Shown here in pieces: positions 1 through 10,647 of a stretch of 64,000 nucleotides of DNA. A model generated the notes under the pieces. It made no database searches and had not been told where the DNA came from. It worked only from the letters and a program-made list of their open reading frames with translations. Numbering within the stretch: position 1 is the stretch's first letter; each line of letters starts with the position of its first letter. This DNA comes from Lutjanus erythropterus (lineage: Eukaryota; Chordata; Actinopteri; Lutjaniformes; Lutjanidae): positions 3,157,590-3,221,589 of the forward strand of contig CM034608.1 of assembly GCA_020091685.1 (NCBI GenBank), in the 5' to 3' direction. A program made the position numbers and the translations under genes.

Positions 1-830
1 ATTATTTAAAAATTCTGTTATATGTTGTATGCATTCAAAGCAAAAGTCTATTTGTTTTCCAGAGGACAAGACAACTATTCTAATGGTAACTAAATTTAAA
101 TTATTTGAATTGAGTCAAAAGTAATTTTATGTTTAAATTTTTAGTGAAATATGCTCAATATGTGGCTCAGTCTTGCAACAATGATGTAATCCCGTATAGC
201 TAGCAACACCAATATTAGCACAGGTTGTTCATGACCTAGAAATAAAATTGATGTAAGTTTACATTTGCAGTCGTCTAAACTTTAGACAGAAGAAGAAAAG
301 TACTGCTGATTCAAAAAGCAACTTTAAAACCTCAACATCAGTTTTCTATGTAAAACTTCTGTGGGTGTGAAGTGACAGACAGAGAGAGAATCCCAGTGAG
401 AATGTGTAGAGTAAGTGTCACGTCTCTGGCTTGTTTCTGATTGAGTGTGTTACATTTGCCCCAGGTCTCCCCTATATTTGCCTTATATTCATCAAATCCC
501 ACAAAAGGACAAATAAAAGGTAACATTTTTTTTTTACAAGTACATGCTCTCAAGTTGAAGAGTTATGAAATACAGAACCAAAAATAACTTTTGGTTCGTT
601 ATGACTATTTTGTATGAAATCTGTCTCATGAGATTGTCATTAATTTCAGTGTTCAGATAATTAAGTTGTTGCAAATGCTTTTACTTATTTATTTGTTTGT
701 TTCTTGTCTTACAGTTTGGGGACAAGATTAAGTTATGGGCTAGGTCAAAAAACTGGAGGAAAGATTTTCAGTTGGATATCCGAACTTTAAAATGAACTAC
801 TTTATCGTTTGGATTTGGATACAACATGTG
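1..830. other. upstream intergenic DNA, nothing recognised
   Basis: AT-rich sequence without a credible exon. The few short open frames have no recognisable domain and look random. It lies upstream of the ier5l promoter and may hold distal regulatory DNA, but no motif cluster stands out. Confidence 0.5.
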
Positions 831-851
831 TACCCGGAACACTAACTGGTT

Positions 852-859
852 TTCTGGAA
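852..859 (+). promoter_or_regulatory. candidate heat-shock element core upstream of ier5l
   Basis: The sequence TTCTGGAA is a perfect inverted TTCnnGAA dyad, the core of an HSF1 site, about 190 bp upstream of the TATA box. A further GGAAC half-site lies near 836. The paralogue IER5 is a known HSF1 target in mammals, so the site is plausible, but a single dyad is weak evidence. Confidence 0.3.
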
Positions 860-948
860 GTCCCAGCTCTGCTGCAGCTGAAATGAGGACATTCCTGTTA
901 GACAGCCTGGGTGGAATTTGAATAGTACAGAGGAACCGCCTGGCGCTG

Positions 949-1016
949 ATTGGTCAGGAGCGACATATTTCCAGAGCGCCAGTCTGTCACTCAGCAGATC
1001 CCGGGCAGCTGATTGG
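949..1016 (+). promoter_or_regulatory. two inverted CCAAT boxes of the ier5l promoter
   Basis: ATTGG (CCAAT on the - strand) occurs at 949-953 and 1012-1016, each preceded by CTG (CTGATTGG). Both lie 35-110 bp upstream of the TATA box, the usual location for NF-Y sites. The surrounding sequence is more GC-rich than the flanks. Confidence 0.5.
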
Positions 1017-1050
1017 TTCCTCCTGCAGAGGGCGGACCCTGCGTCTGGAC

Positions 1051-1059
1051 TATATATAT
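1051..1059 (+). promoter_or_regulatory. ier5l: TATA box of ier5l
   Basis: TATATATAT follows a GC-rich stretch and sits 188 bp upstream of the chosen ATG. This predicts a transcription start near 1080-1085 and a 5' UTR of about 155 nt. A strong TATA box is usual for intronless immediate-early genes. Confidence 0.65.
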
Positions 1060-1238
1060 CCTGCTTTCAGGCCATCTGCAAATGATTGCTGGCTGTGTGC
1101 GGGAGGCGGATCGTCGTGTCCAATGTGTCTCCACAGAGCTGACTTGAACCTTTCTCCTCCAACAAAACGCTTCCCACTCAGATAGCTGAGAATCGGTCTT
1201 CCTCTCCCGGAGAGGAGAACATCACGATGATCAACACC

Positions 1239-2117
1239 ATGGAGTGCGCAGTGGACGCGCAGAGTCTCATCTCCATCTCTCTGATGAAGATCCACAACTC
1301 CAGGACGCAGAGAGGAGGCATCAAGCTGCACAAAAACCTGCTGGTGTCCTATGTGCTGAGGAACGCCAGGCAGGTCTACATCAAGGAGAAGTACGCGGAG
1401 ATCTACAGGATGCAGCAGTACGAGGAGGTGATGACGGTCTGCAACGAGATCCAGGAGCTCAACCCGCTGGAGCTGGACGCGGAGGACGCGGACGAAGAGG
1501 AGCAGCAGGCGCGGGCTGCTTGCTGCGGCGAGGAGGCGAGTCTGTGCGGCGCTGCGTGCCACCGAGACGCAGCGCAGCCAAGCCGGACAGCGAGCGCTCT
1601 CCACGGCTGCTCCCCGCTCTGCGAGGACGACAGCAAGGAGCCGGAGCCGTCCTACTACCGGAGCTGCTGCATGGAGGCTCCCCCCGTCTCCCACTGCGAC
1701 CAGTTTAACACGAACAGCAGCGCGCACTGCAACAAAACCACCGTGCTGGACTTGGACACACATGTGGTGACCACGGTGGAGAACGGCTACCTCCACCAGG
1801 ACTGCTGCTGCGACGCGCTCCAGTGCGGCCAGGGCGCACAGTCCCCGGCCAAGAAGCGCAAGGTGGAGTTCGGGTGTTGCGTGTCCGACGTGGAAGAAGT
1901 GTCGGATTTTACAGCGGCTCGCAAAAGGGCGAAACGCGAGGACTGTTTGTACCCACACCCGGACTACACGGACACTTCCAACATCTCCAACCTGATCTCC
2001 ATCTTCGGATCGGGGTTTTCAGGGCTGCTGAGCAGGCAGGCGGACTTGGAACAGATCTGTAGCAAACAGGTCCTGGCCAGTCTGGGCGCATGGACCCGGG
2101 CGATAGTGGCGTTTTGA
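1239..2117 (+). CDS. ier5l: immediate early response 5-like protein (IER5L), single exon
   Basis: Predicted 292-aa nuclear protein of the IER2/IER5/IER5L family. Family members are growth-factor and stress induced; IER5 and relatives bind the PP2A B55 subunit and redirect the phosphatase (family knowledge). Seen here: the N-terminal IER domain (about residues 1-50, with [20 protein letters not shown]); the IER5L-specific block [18 protein letters not shown] near the middle; a basic cluster KKRKVE at residues 205-210 that looks like a classical nuclear localisation signal; a second basic stretch RKRAKR at 228-233; and the C-terminal blocks [15 protein letters not shown] and [12 protein letters not shown]. 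The last two separate it from IER2. I chose the ATG at 1239 (CACCATGG, strong context) because IER5L proteins begin MEC-DAQSLIS; an in-frame ATG at 1227 would add four residues. Mammalian IER5L is about 400 aa; the missing length is the His/Gln/Pro/Ala-rich middle, replaced here by a short acidic and Cys-rich segment. Intronless, as expected. Confidence 0.95.
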   Translation: MECAVDAQSLISISLMKIHNSRTQRGGIKLHKNLLVSYVLRNARQVYIKEKYAEIYRMQQYEEVMTVCNEIQELNPLELDAEDADEEEQQARAACCGEEASLCGAACHRDAAQPSRTASALHGCSPLCEDDSKEPEPSYYRSCCMEAPPVSHCDQFNTNSSAHCNKTTVLDLDTHVVTTVENGYLHQDCCCDALQCGQGAQSPAKKRKVEFGCCVSDVEEVSDFTAARKRAKREDCLYPHPDYTDTSNISNLISIFGSGFSGLLSRQADLEQICSKQVLASLGAWTRAIVAF

Positions 2118-2528
2118 ATCGAACACTTTACTTTAGGGGAGACCTGGGTCAGCTGTAACATGTTATTCAACAAAGTCTTAGCAATCGAAACCCGGCGGGG
2201 AACTATTTTCTGCCAGTTGGTTTGGGAACATTTGCCTAATGGCCCTGTTAACAAAGAAACACTCTCATACTGTTCTCCGAGAAAGTTTACATAACTACAA
2301 CATTTCACGCAGAAAATGACGCAATTTGTGTGCTAACTTTTTACTCAGTTACACCTTCACGAAACATTTTGTGGAGACACTTTTAAGTGACCACACAAGA
2401 TTTAGTAAACAATATGTCACCACTGTCATGGATAAAAATTTTACTTAATTAGCTTCTCATATATAAAGTGTGGTATCCCTACCTTCTAAATGTCATTTTT
2501 GAACATTGCAAATGTTTGTTGCAATGTA

Positions 2529-2842
2529 AAGCTGCAACATTTAATCAATTGAGTTGTCAACTATCAAATTAACTGTCAACTGTTTTGATAAGCAATTTAT
2601 TTAAGTAAATTTTTATTTTAAAAAAAGGTGGCAATTCTTGGATTCCATCTTCTTAACTCTTCTATGACAGTGAACTTAATATTTTTAGGTTGTGGACAAA
2701 AAAAGTTATTTGAGAATGTAATCTTTGGCTTTAGGATATGCACGTTTCAAATTTTTAAAAACATTTTCTAAACCAAACAACTAATTGAGACTATAATTGA
2801 CACATTAATCAGCAATGAAAATAATTGCTTATTGCAGCCCCA
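2529..2842 (-). mobile_element. hAT-type MITE of the TAGGGCTGCAA family
   Basis: About 310 bp, bounded by AGCTGCAAC on the left and TTGCAGCCCC on the right. The interior matches the other copies in this window (GGTTGTGGACAAA, CCAAACAACTAATTGA) in reverse orientation relative to the copy at 29675-29987. It is old and decayed, with no clear target duplication. Confidence 0.7.
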
Positions 2843-3785
2843 CCAACAAGGTACTTTTTGAAAAATTAGCAACATCTGTATTAGCATACATTACAACTGA
2901 CTCTGCCGACATTAGCTAGCTTCTGTACACACTTGTAACAAAAATTCAAAATCTGTTGAAGATAAAAGTGTCAAGAATTATACCTCAAAGCGCACATTTG
3001 TCAGTAACATGTTGTGACGTGTACACTTGGTGACATCATTGGTTGAAACAGGCGTTACAACTGGCCCAGGTTTCCCCTACAAGGTCTAAATCAACTTTAT
3101 TTTTGCAGGAAAAAGAAAAAAGCTATTTAAATGAGCATTTTAATGACAATAGTTGTTGGCAGGGAGGGGAAAGAGTTTGTGCCATATATACAGTATCATG
3201 TACAGGCTCTCTTGTTGTCACAATGGGAGATATACATGTCTACACAACACACTTTTGTGACTGATGAAATGGATCGACTTCCGTTGCCTTAAATCCAATG
3301 CACACTACTGCTAGCTATTGTCATAAATAGAAAGTGACTGAATGTCTCTCCTGTCCCGGGCTCCAGTTTGAAACGGACCTTGCACATTCTGAGCAGTTTG
3401 TCGTCATGTGAAACACCACGTTCAAGAACACTTTTAAAGGTACATGGACTGCAGCAGCTCATAACACTTAACGGAGTGCCAACACTTCAGTTCTGTAACA
3501 CTTTTTTGGGCTATTTACTGTGGTCGTCACCTCACCTCCGCCCCCAGTGTGTGACAGTGCACAGTCCGGCTTATTTTGGCAGTTTGACACCCTCCTCTCC
3601 CAATCATGGTTGTTGCTCAAAGCCTTCACAGCGATTCATAATTCCAACACGTCTTGGTTTTGTGAGTTTTTACTTTGTTTTGTAAAAGAATGATCTTAGT
3701 CCTTTTGTTTTAAAAAGGCAAACTCATGATTTTAGCCATAACCTGAGAATCCACGCATTAGCTTTATGAGCACTATGTGTACCAA

Positions 3786-3791
3786 AATAAA
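3786..3791 (+). terminator. ier5l: candidate polyadenylation signal of ier5l
   Basis: AATAAA, the first canonical hexamer after the ier5l stop codon, followed by a GT/T-rich downstream element. A second AATAAA lies near 3911. Positional inference only. Confidence 0.35.
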
Positions 3792-4198
3792 GAGAGTATT
3801 CAGCCATTCTCTACATATTTTGTTGTTATTCTTGTATTTTTGTGCTTACTAAATTGTATATCACCGGGTAAAACTGTTCCAGAAAATATTTGTTAAAAAT
3901 TTATAATCTTAATAAAAAATGAAAACCTTAATCTTAATTGTTGTGTTTGACTGCAGTTATAAAGCCCTTTGTTATCATTAAATGCTGAGAGAATAAGAGT
4001 GAGGTACAGTGGCTATTGTCACAAATGATAGCATTATGAAAAACACTTGCATATTTGTAATAAGCCAGAGCAAGACGCCCTTTAAAAAGGGTTTATAGGT
4101 AATAGCTTTATTACTAGGTGATAAATCATTTGTTAATGTGTGAACAATTTTTGTTCACAGTGAAAAAGAAAATCATTTGATTGGTGTGAATCCTTTCT

Positions 4199-4403
4199 TT
4201 CTCAAAATAACGAGAAACTTTAATTATTTTGAGATACTAAGTCATAATTTTTAAAAAAGTGTCTCACTTAATGTCTCATAATAATGAGAAACTTTCTAAA
4301 AACAATGACTTAGTATCTCAAAAATAATGAAAAACTCAAAATTCTCATTACTTTTAGATACTAAGTCATTGTTTCGAGTAAATTTCTCATTGTAATGACT
4401 CAC
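4199..4403. repeat. repeated and inverted AAGTCATT/TCTCATTA motif region
   Basis: The motif GATACTAAGTCAT and its inverse ATGACTTAGTATC occur several times, interspersed with TCTCATTATTATGAGA-like short palindromes. The arrangement resembles a degenerate palindromic fish repeat. No coding potential. Confidence 0.5.
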
Positions 4404-4502
4404 AGGATTGTTTTTTTCATAGTATATAGTGGCAGACATAGGCTTCCACAGAAGATCAATAGCACACTTAGCATTAAATTAAAAGCTAAAGGTAGCAGCT
4501 GG

Positions 4503-4661
4503 TTAGCTTAGCTTAGCACAAAGACTGGAAACAGGGGGAAACAGCTAGCCTGGATCTGAAGGCAGGTGCTAAAGGAAAGCTGATTTCTTTACCTTTGGAC
4601 AGGTCCATGCTAGCTGTATTCCCTCATTTCCAGTCTTTGAGCTAAGCTAAGCTAACCAGAC
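4503..4661. mobile_element. foldback MITE (GTTAGCTTAGCTTAGC family)
   Basis: Two inverted arms of about 48 bp. The left starts GTTAGCTTAGCTTAGC and contains AAGACTGGAAACAGGG; the right contains TTTCCAGTCTTTGAGC and ends GCTAAGCTAAGCTAAC. They flank a loop of about 60 bp. This is a common foldback repeat type in teleosts. Confidence 0.7.
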
Positions 4662-4663
4662 TC

Positions 4664-6878
4664 TAACTGTATTAAACGGACAGATATGAGAGTGGTGTTG
4701 ATCTTCTCAACAAAAAAACTGTTCCTTTAACAATTTGTTTAAAAAAAAAAAAAAAAAAGGCTTTTCCAGATGTTACATTTCACAACCAAAGTCACTGGTA
4801 TTAATGACTTATAACTATTATATTTAAAAGAACTCAATTATTTTACATTAATAAAGACATTGGCAATAACTTATAAATATTATTCATATAATATTAGCTT
4901 TTTTGGCTTTAGGGTAGACTAGGGATGGTTGCAACAGGGGATGGTTGCAACATGTCTTATTCCTATACATTGGAAACAGTAGTTTGAAAATGAATGAGGA
5001 AAAAAAAACTCATATCAAGGTCCACTTATTCCCTTTTTCTGAACATTCAGCTACATGTCACGGTCTTTTCACTCCCACTCACAGCTAGATGCCACGAAAT
5101 CCTACACACTGGTCATCTGACCATAGATAGATTTTCTTCAAACTACACATTTATTTGACTCAAAAGTCAGAACAACTCATGTTTAGAAGTTCTGAAGTGA
5201 CCTGAAAAAAACAAAACAAACTAGAATATGTATCATCAGAGATCAGGGAAGCCAAATTATCACTGAATGAGTAAGTGTCCATTTAGATGTAGGAAATCAT
5301 TAGGGATTTTTTTAGAAGGAGTAGATGTTTGCAATTATTAAACTGAGGAAACTGTTAATGGAGTTTGGCAGCAGTGAGACAGGCAGTCACTGAACTCCAA
5401 CTCCAGAGTGTGTTATTTCAGAGCAGTGGGTTTTTGTTTTCAGGATAACAGGCTGAACTTTACACTGACAGAGAATTGACAGTTAGAAACAGCTGATAAA
5501 CTTATAGTGGAGGACTGGGTGTCATTTGTTATTGTGAAATTACGATGTCACATTTGTCTTGTGCTCCTGCAGAGCTCCTGCAGCCTGCCTGAGCTTCCTC
5601 AAGTCTGAGGAGGAGGAGGCAGGGGGAAATAACTCACTTCAACCATAGATTGTACTCATTTTTGGGCATGCAGTTATTACATATTGCTTGTATGAATTCA
5701 TTTAACTTGAGTGTTAAAACACATATATGTACGTTAAGTTAGTGAGAAAATGTTGGTTCATTCCACTAAATTCATGCACAGTGTTTTATAGTCTATTCTT
5801 TAATGAAAAAAACTGCAGGTAATTTTCCCCCAGGGATCAATATTAAGTATTTCACATTTGGATTTTCTGCTCACACAGTTTATATATATCAGGTTCTACA
5901 AAGATACTGCATTTTGCCAAAGTGTCTCAGGTAATATATCATCACATATTTACTGATCTGAAATAGGTAAAGTTCGTCATCCTCTTTATTCTAAATGTCA
6001 TGAAAAGGCCCATTCTTTACATTTGCCCCCCAACCCACAATGCACCACCTGTCCCACATGTGACACTCCTCATCTCAGGCGGGAATCTCCTCCCTCAGTA
6101 AAACTTTTGAGTCCTGTTATCTCTGCTCTGTGCCACTTGGTGGTGTTCTTTAAAATCAATGAATGAAGCTATCAGTGGGGCTGTGTATGCAGAGCAGAGC
6201 CACCTCAGGCTGACCCTCCCTCCAGCTCTCCGCTCACCAGCCCCCGACACCCTCCTCCTCTCCTCATCCTCCTCCTCTTTCTCTCTCCACCCTCCTCCTC
6301 TTCCTAGCTGCCTCGTTTTTCTCCTCTTGCGTAGCTCTGCTCCAGCACATCACATCCATCGCTGCTGCTGCTTGTCTGCTCCTCCAGCTCTGCAGGCTTT
6401 TTCCAGCTGCCGCTACCCATAATAACCCGCGGTTGGTAGGTTGTAATGGAAGTGATGAGGCAGTGTGAACAATGCATTGTGTAACTGTGCAGAAATGGAT
6501 TCAATATCTGATTATTTACTGACAGCATCTGCATTAACACACACAGTCTTTGCTTAAATGTGAAGAATCTAACAAAACAACAACATGAGCTGATATCAGA
6601 GACAAACCGCAGCTCAGCCTTCTGCTGCTGACAAATGCTGTGGACAATGGGTTTGTTTCATGGTGTATGCACAGCTCCTCCATCTGGATTGGGACAGACT
6701 CACACCCATCAACACACACACACACAAACACACACATAAAATCAAAATCTTTGATTTACTTTTGCAGCATCAGTGATTTTTTATTGATTTGATTTCCCCT
6801 ATTTTTCATTCACATGATGCATTTATGGTTTTCATTCAATAGTTCAGTTTGATCTGGTTTGATGCTGTTATATATCAG
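4664..6878. other. intergenic DNA, no gene seen
   Basis: Contains an 18-A run near 4741, a short direct repeat GGGATGGTTGCAACA at about 4922-4952, and the 3' end of a TTAA-type MITE (CCACGAAATCCTACACACTGG, about 5090-5112). A CT-rich stretch with CCTCCTC runs occupies 6230-6320. No coding exon is supported. Confidence 0.5.
6711..6735. repeat. (CA)n microsatellite
   Basis: Short run of CA units with one interruption. Confidence 0.8.
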
Positions 6879-7291
6879 GGATTGTAACAATACCAGAAAC
6901 TGAAGGCATGATAATGCCATGCTAAAGTCCATAGTATAATGTTTATTGTGATATTAGAAACATTATTTCATATTAGAAAAATTATTAAATAAATAATAAA
7001 ATCTGATTTGCATTTTTGTTCATATAAAATTACATTTTCCTTTTAATTTAAAGTGCTTCTTCTTTCTTTCTTTAATAATAAAATAATTTAACAGGTAATA
7101 TTATGGCAGATGTGGTCACAGTCTATTCTCTCTTTTATTTATTGACTTTTGCATGTTCAAAAAATACATATATTTAGAAAAAACAAACAAACAATAAATA
7201 ATAAACAGACTTCCAGTGAGAAACCTGTATTATGGAATCAAGATTTTTTTTAAATGCGGTATCGCAATATTCAATATATTGTTACATCCCA
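6876..7291. mobile_element. hAT-like MITE with GGGATTGTAACAATACC termini
   Basis: The left end GGGATTGTAACAATACC is complementary to the right end TATATTGTTACATCCC. The spacing is about 415 bp and the interior is AT-rich. No clear target duplication was found. Confidence 0.55.
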
Positions 7292-7379
7292 TACATAAAA
7301 AACAGTATAGACACTCAGAAAACCAAAACAAAGCAACCAAAACAAAAAACATATGAGATATGGATCTAAGAAGGCAAAA

Positions 7380-7645
7380 AAAAAATGAAATAAAATAAAG
7401 TAAAACAAAATAAAATATAAATACTGGAGGGGGTGTGCATAAAAGAAGACAAAACTAAACTAAACTAAAATGAAATAAAATAAATAAAAATAAAATAAGA
7501 CGACATGGGATTTGGATATGAGCAGACAAAAATAAAATAAAATACAATACAATAAAATAAAATAAAATAAAATGGGAAATGGATATGAGAAGACAAAAAA
7601 AGAAAAGAAAAGAAAATGTATACATTTAAAGCATTAAATAAAATA
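7380..7645. repeat. A-rich low-complexity AAATA/AAAAT repeat
   Basis: Long run of AATAAA/AAAAT pentamer-type repeats with occasional ATATGAGAAGACAAA segments repeated about every 70-80 bp. The strand is strongly A-biased. The AATAAA hexamers here are not taken as poly(A) signals. Confidence 0.75.
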
Positions 7646-7689
7646 AACACACTAACAGTCAACTTATTTGTGGAATGTTCTTATTTATT

Positions 7690-8075
7690 TTACCCTCCAC
7701 ATTAAAGGACAATACCAGGTGGTGGGGGTGACGTGACGGGGGTGTAGGGAGTGTGTGGTGTTGGTGTATGTGGGGGTGCTGGGTGTCGAGGAGGGCGCAG
7801 CAGAAAGAGGAGGAGGGGTTAGCAGAGGGGAGGGAGGCATGCTTTGTCAGGAGGGTTGATGTGTTTGTGGGGTGGGGGGGTGGGGGCATGTGACAGCAGA
7901 AGGAGGGGTTGGCTGGGTGGGGGTGGACTGTAGGAATAGGTGTGCAGGCAGGGGGAGGCAGACTGTGGCAGCAGCAGCAGAGATCACGCAGGTCAGCCAG
8001 GTTGCACAGAGGTCTGTGGGGGGAGGGGAGGTCAGTGAGGGGGGTTTTGTCAGGGGGATTGGGATGTAGACCAGG
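7690..8075. repeat. G-rich, strand-asymmetric minisatellite-like region
   Basis: The + strand is very G-rich, with many GGGG runs (for example 7870-7887) and repeated blocks such as CAGCAGAA(A)GGAGG and TTTGTCAGG(G)GGG. It abuts the A-rich tract on its left. The open frames on both strands are compositional artefacts. Confidence 0.6.
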
Positions 8076-8261
8076 TCCACCAGGTCCAGGCTAATGTGGA
8101 CACATGTGAAAACTCTACTTTTTTTTTAACCAGGTTTGGTCTTCCATGTAAACCAGACTGGTGTTGTTTTGTTACTTACTATTTTTTTTTCCCCCAGATT
8201 GAATAAATTATAACGCTGATGTCACTTTACTGTGAACAGAGTAAACAACCGTCTGAAAATC

Positions 8262-9240
8262 AGAGGGAAGTAACTAAATACAAATATTTTGTTATTGTGC
8301 TTAAGTAGATTTTTCAGGTATTTGTATTTTACTTGAGAATTTTTTACTTTTAACTTTTTACTTTTACTTCCTACATTTGAACACAAATATCTGTACTTTC
8401 TATTTCTTACATTTTCAAAACAGGCTTGTTACTATAGTTTGAATGCATCTGAGGAGGATTGTTGATTATTTTTATTTTGCATCACTGTGTGCAGCTTTCC
8501 CAACATCAAGACTTCAACCTAAATGGACGGAATAATAATATGTAGAAAAGATGATTCCTCTGTGTATCCATCAGTGCATATCACACACAACAGACTTAAC
8601 AAGACAAAAAAGACATAATTAAACAAAAACAACTTAAAAGACATAATAAGATGAAAAAGATGCGACATAACAAGACAAAAACAAAGTAACAAGAAAAAAA
8701 GGCAAAAGACAAAAAGGTATAAAAGATGTAACAAGACAAAAACAACATAAAAGACATAAGAAAAAATAATGTAAGAAGATAAAATGACAAAAGATGTAAA
8801 AAGAGAAAAAAGACAAAACAGGACATGAAAGATCTAACAAAACAAAAAGGACTTAAAAAATTAAACATGATGAAAAAGTCGTAACAAGACAAAAATGACA
8901 ATAAAGGTGTAACAAGACAAAAACAACATAAAAGACATATCAAGACAAAAACAACATGAAAGACCAAAAGAGAAAAAGAGATGAAACAAGACAAAAATGA
9001 CGTAACATGTAAAAGACGGCACCAGATCGAACAGACAGAGAAGGAGACTCAACTGCAGAGAGAGAGTTAGCTTTTCACAGAAACAGACGGTAGAAATGTC
9101 CTTCAGAGGACAACTTTTTACTTCTATACTTTTTATTTCAGAGCCTGAATCTTTCTACTTTTCCTGCAGTAAAGAAGTTGAATCAGTACTTCTATTTTTA
9201 CCAGAGTGTTTTTTTTAACACAAGTACCTACTTGAGTGAT
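8262..9240. mobile_element. relic of the 'AAGTAACTAAATAC' transposon family, interrupted by a minisatellite
   Basis: The left part (8262-8400) carries AAGTAACTAAATACAAATA and TTTTTACTTTTAC, and the right part (9110-9240) carries ACAAGTACCTACTTGAGT. These are the hallmark ends of a teleost repeat also found at 23752-24240 and 55660-55730. The middle is occupied by the AAGACATAACAAGAC minisatellite. Confidence 0.5.
8585..9015. repeat. degenerate minisatellite, unit near AAAAGACATAACAAGACAAAAA
   Basis: Roughly 15 degenerate copies of a 22-28 bp purine-rich unit (ACAAGACAAAAACAACATAAAAGACAT variants). In reverse it produces long Phe/Leu/Cys/Ser-rich frames, which are repeat artefacts and not membrane proteins. 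Confidence 0.75.
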
Positions 9241-9320
9241 GACTGTGTTGAAAAATCAAGCTTTCAAATCAACCCTGTAACATGTTTCTGTGTAGCGACA
9301 CCACTAAAGGCCTGGTTTAA

Positions 9321-9640
9321 AGGTCCAGTGTTTAAGGTTTACATGGATTTATCACTGATATATGGCAGAAATGGAAAACAAATGTTTTTGTTCATGTATA
9401 GTCTCCTGCAAATAAGAAGTGTTGTGTGTCATGAGCTTTGAATGAGTCCTTTTTATCTACAGAAGGGACAAACCAACCATCGCATTTTGTGCGGCCACCA
9501 TACATTCTAATACAGACGTGGATGACTGGGTAACGACTGCCTGAATTCACGAGAATTCAAGAATTCACAGGTGAAGCGAGGTGTTTGCAATCTGCAAGCT
9601 CACAGCTAGATGCCACTAAATCCTACAAACACGTTCTTAT
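9321..9640 (+). mobile_element. MITE of the AGGTCCAGTGT family (TTAA-flanked)
   Basis: Starts with AGGTCCAGTGTTTAAGGTTT directly after TTAA at 9317-9320. It contains GAATGAGTCCTTTTTATCTACAG and ends near CTAGATGCCACTAAATCCTAC. The same family is found at 30116-30471 and 30646-31739. The right end is degenerate. Confidence 0.55.
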
Positions 9641-10089
9641 GAGTTTCATGCCTTTTAACCTCTAACCACACCCAGCATCGCTGTCAGATGTTGTTGGGTG
9701 TGGTCAGAACTGCGAGATTTTTACTGTACAACAAATCCCTCAGAAAATATCACAGTTTCACCTCACTGTTCATCAATGACCCTTAAAGGAATTAAAACAG
9801 AATGAGATTACAGGATTGTCCTGGGACAGATGTGTGTTGTAGCTGCAGCTTTCAGACTGACAGGTAAAGTCATTTTTGTTTCCACACATTCAAAACTTGT
9901 GTTTTCTGCTACAAGATGACACAGTCCACGACAGTTTATCATAAGAACATTGAGAAAAAGTGGCAAATGAACTGCTGATTACTTGCAAACTGAAGTAAAA
10001 CACAGCAACTTTCCTATTTCCACGATTCTAGTCATATATTTGTACTATAGGATGACATAGGTGCAGTTACACCCAAACAGGGTCACACT

Positions 10090-10445
10090 CTTATTTGCAT
10101 ACTTTAGAAAAAATAGACCACGCCTGTATTTACATACAGACCACTCCCTCATTTGCATAATACCATAGTGGTCCACTCATTATTTTACATGTCATTTGCA
10201 TATCAAATACATATCAGAGGCCACACCCATCATCATAAATTCAAAGGAAAATGTAGACACGCCCCTGTGTGTATGTGAATAAAATAATCTGTGATCGATG
10301 AACAAAACAAAGCGTGCTCACATTAACAATGGACGAAACAGGCCACACCCCATTTGAATATTAAATAATATTGCATATTGAAAACTAGGTTATGCTCTTA
10401 TTTGCATATTGAGGCCAGAGTATGCTGCATCTTATTTGCATATCA
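10090..10445. repeat. degenerate tandem array carrying five ATTTGCAT octamers
   Basis: Perfect ATTTGCAT (POU/Oct octamer in reverse) occurs at 10093-10100, 10151-10158, 10194-10201, 10400-10407 and 10434-10441. Most copies are preceded by C/T-rich CCACNCCC-type sequence, suggesting a degenerate repeat with a period near 45-55 bp. Binding is not implied by the motif alone. Confidence 0.6.
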
Positions 10446-10647
10446 TAATAAAACAAATTAGGTCACAGTGTCACCCATGAGGAAATTCTCCTGGAAGAAA
10501 ATTAATCAATAATTTTGCATGTTATTCTGAAAATGATAATAATTAAGCCAATAAAAACTCAAATAAAGGAAATGTGATATTATATGTTTTATTAATTTCC
10601 TAAACCATTTGGGGTTTTCATACCTTTCAGTCTTGTACAGATGTAAA

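Larger units (their letters stand above)
2118..3810 (+). other. ier5l: probable ier5l 3' UTR
   Basis: AT-rich sequence with scattered ATTTA pentamers, typical of unstable immediate-early mRNAs. The first AATAAA downstream of the stop codon is at 3786-3791, followed by a T/GT-rich stretch at 3815-3850. That would give a 3' UTR of about 1.7 kb, which would include the MITE at 2529-2842. The extent is inferred, not seen. Confidence 0.35.

Noticed and set aside
1227-1238. Upstream in-frame ATG giving four extra residues (MINT) for ier5l
   Set aside because: The ATG at 1239 has a strong CACCATGG context and matches the conserved MEC-DAQSLIS start of IER5L proteins.
1050-1958. 302-codon open frame on the - strand over ier5l
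   Set aside because: It is antisense to the well-supported ier5l frame in GC-rich DNA. Its Arg/Leu/Val-rich product has no recognisable domain.
7380-7645. Many AATAAA hexamers as poly(A) signals
   Set aside because: They belong to an A-rich simple repeat and lie far from any gene end.
7847-8094. Overlapping Pro/Thr-rich and Gly-rich frames on both strands
   Set aside because: They are products of the G-rich repeat block. No start context, splicing or homology was seen.
8596-8994. 132-codon - strand frame looking like a multi-pass membrane protein
   Set aside because: It is the reverse reading of a purine-rich minisatellite; the repeated FCLV/SFLSCY words follow the DNA repeat.
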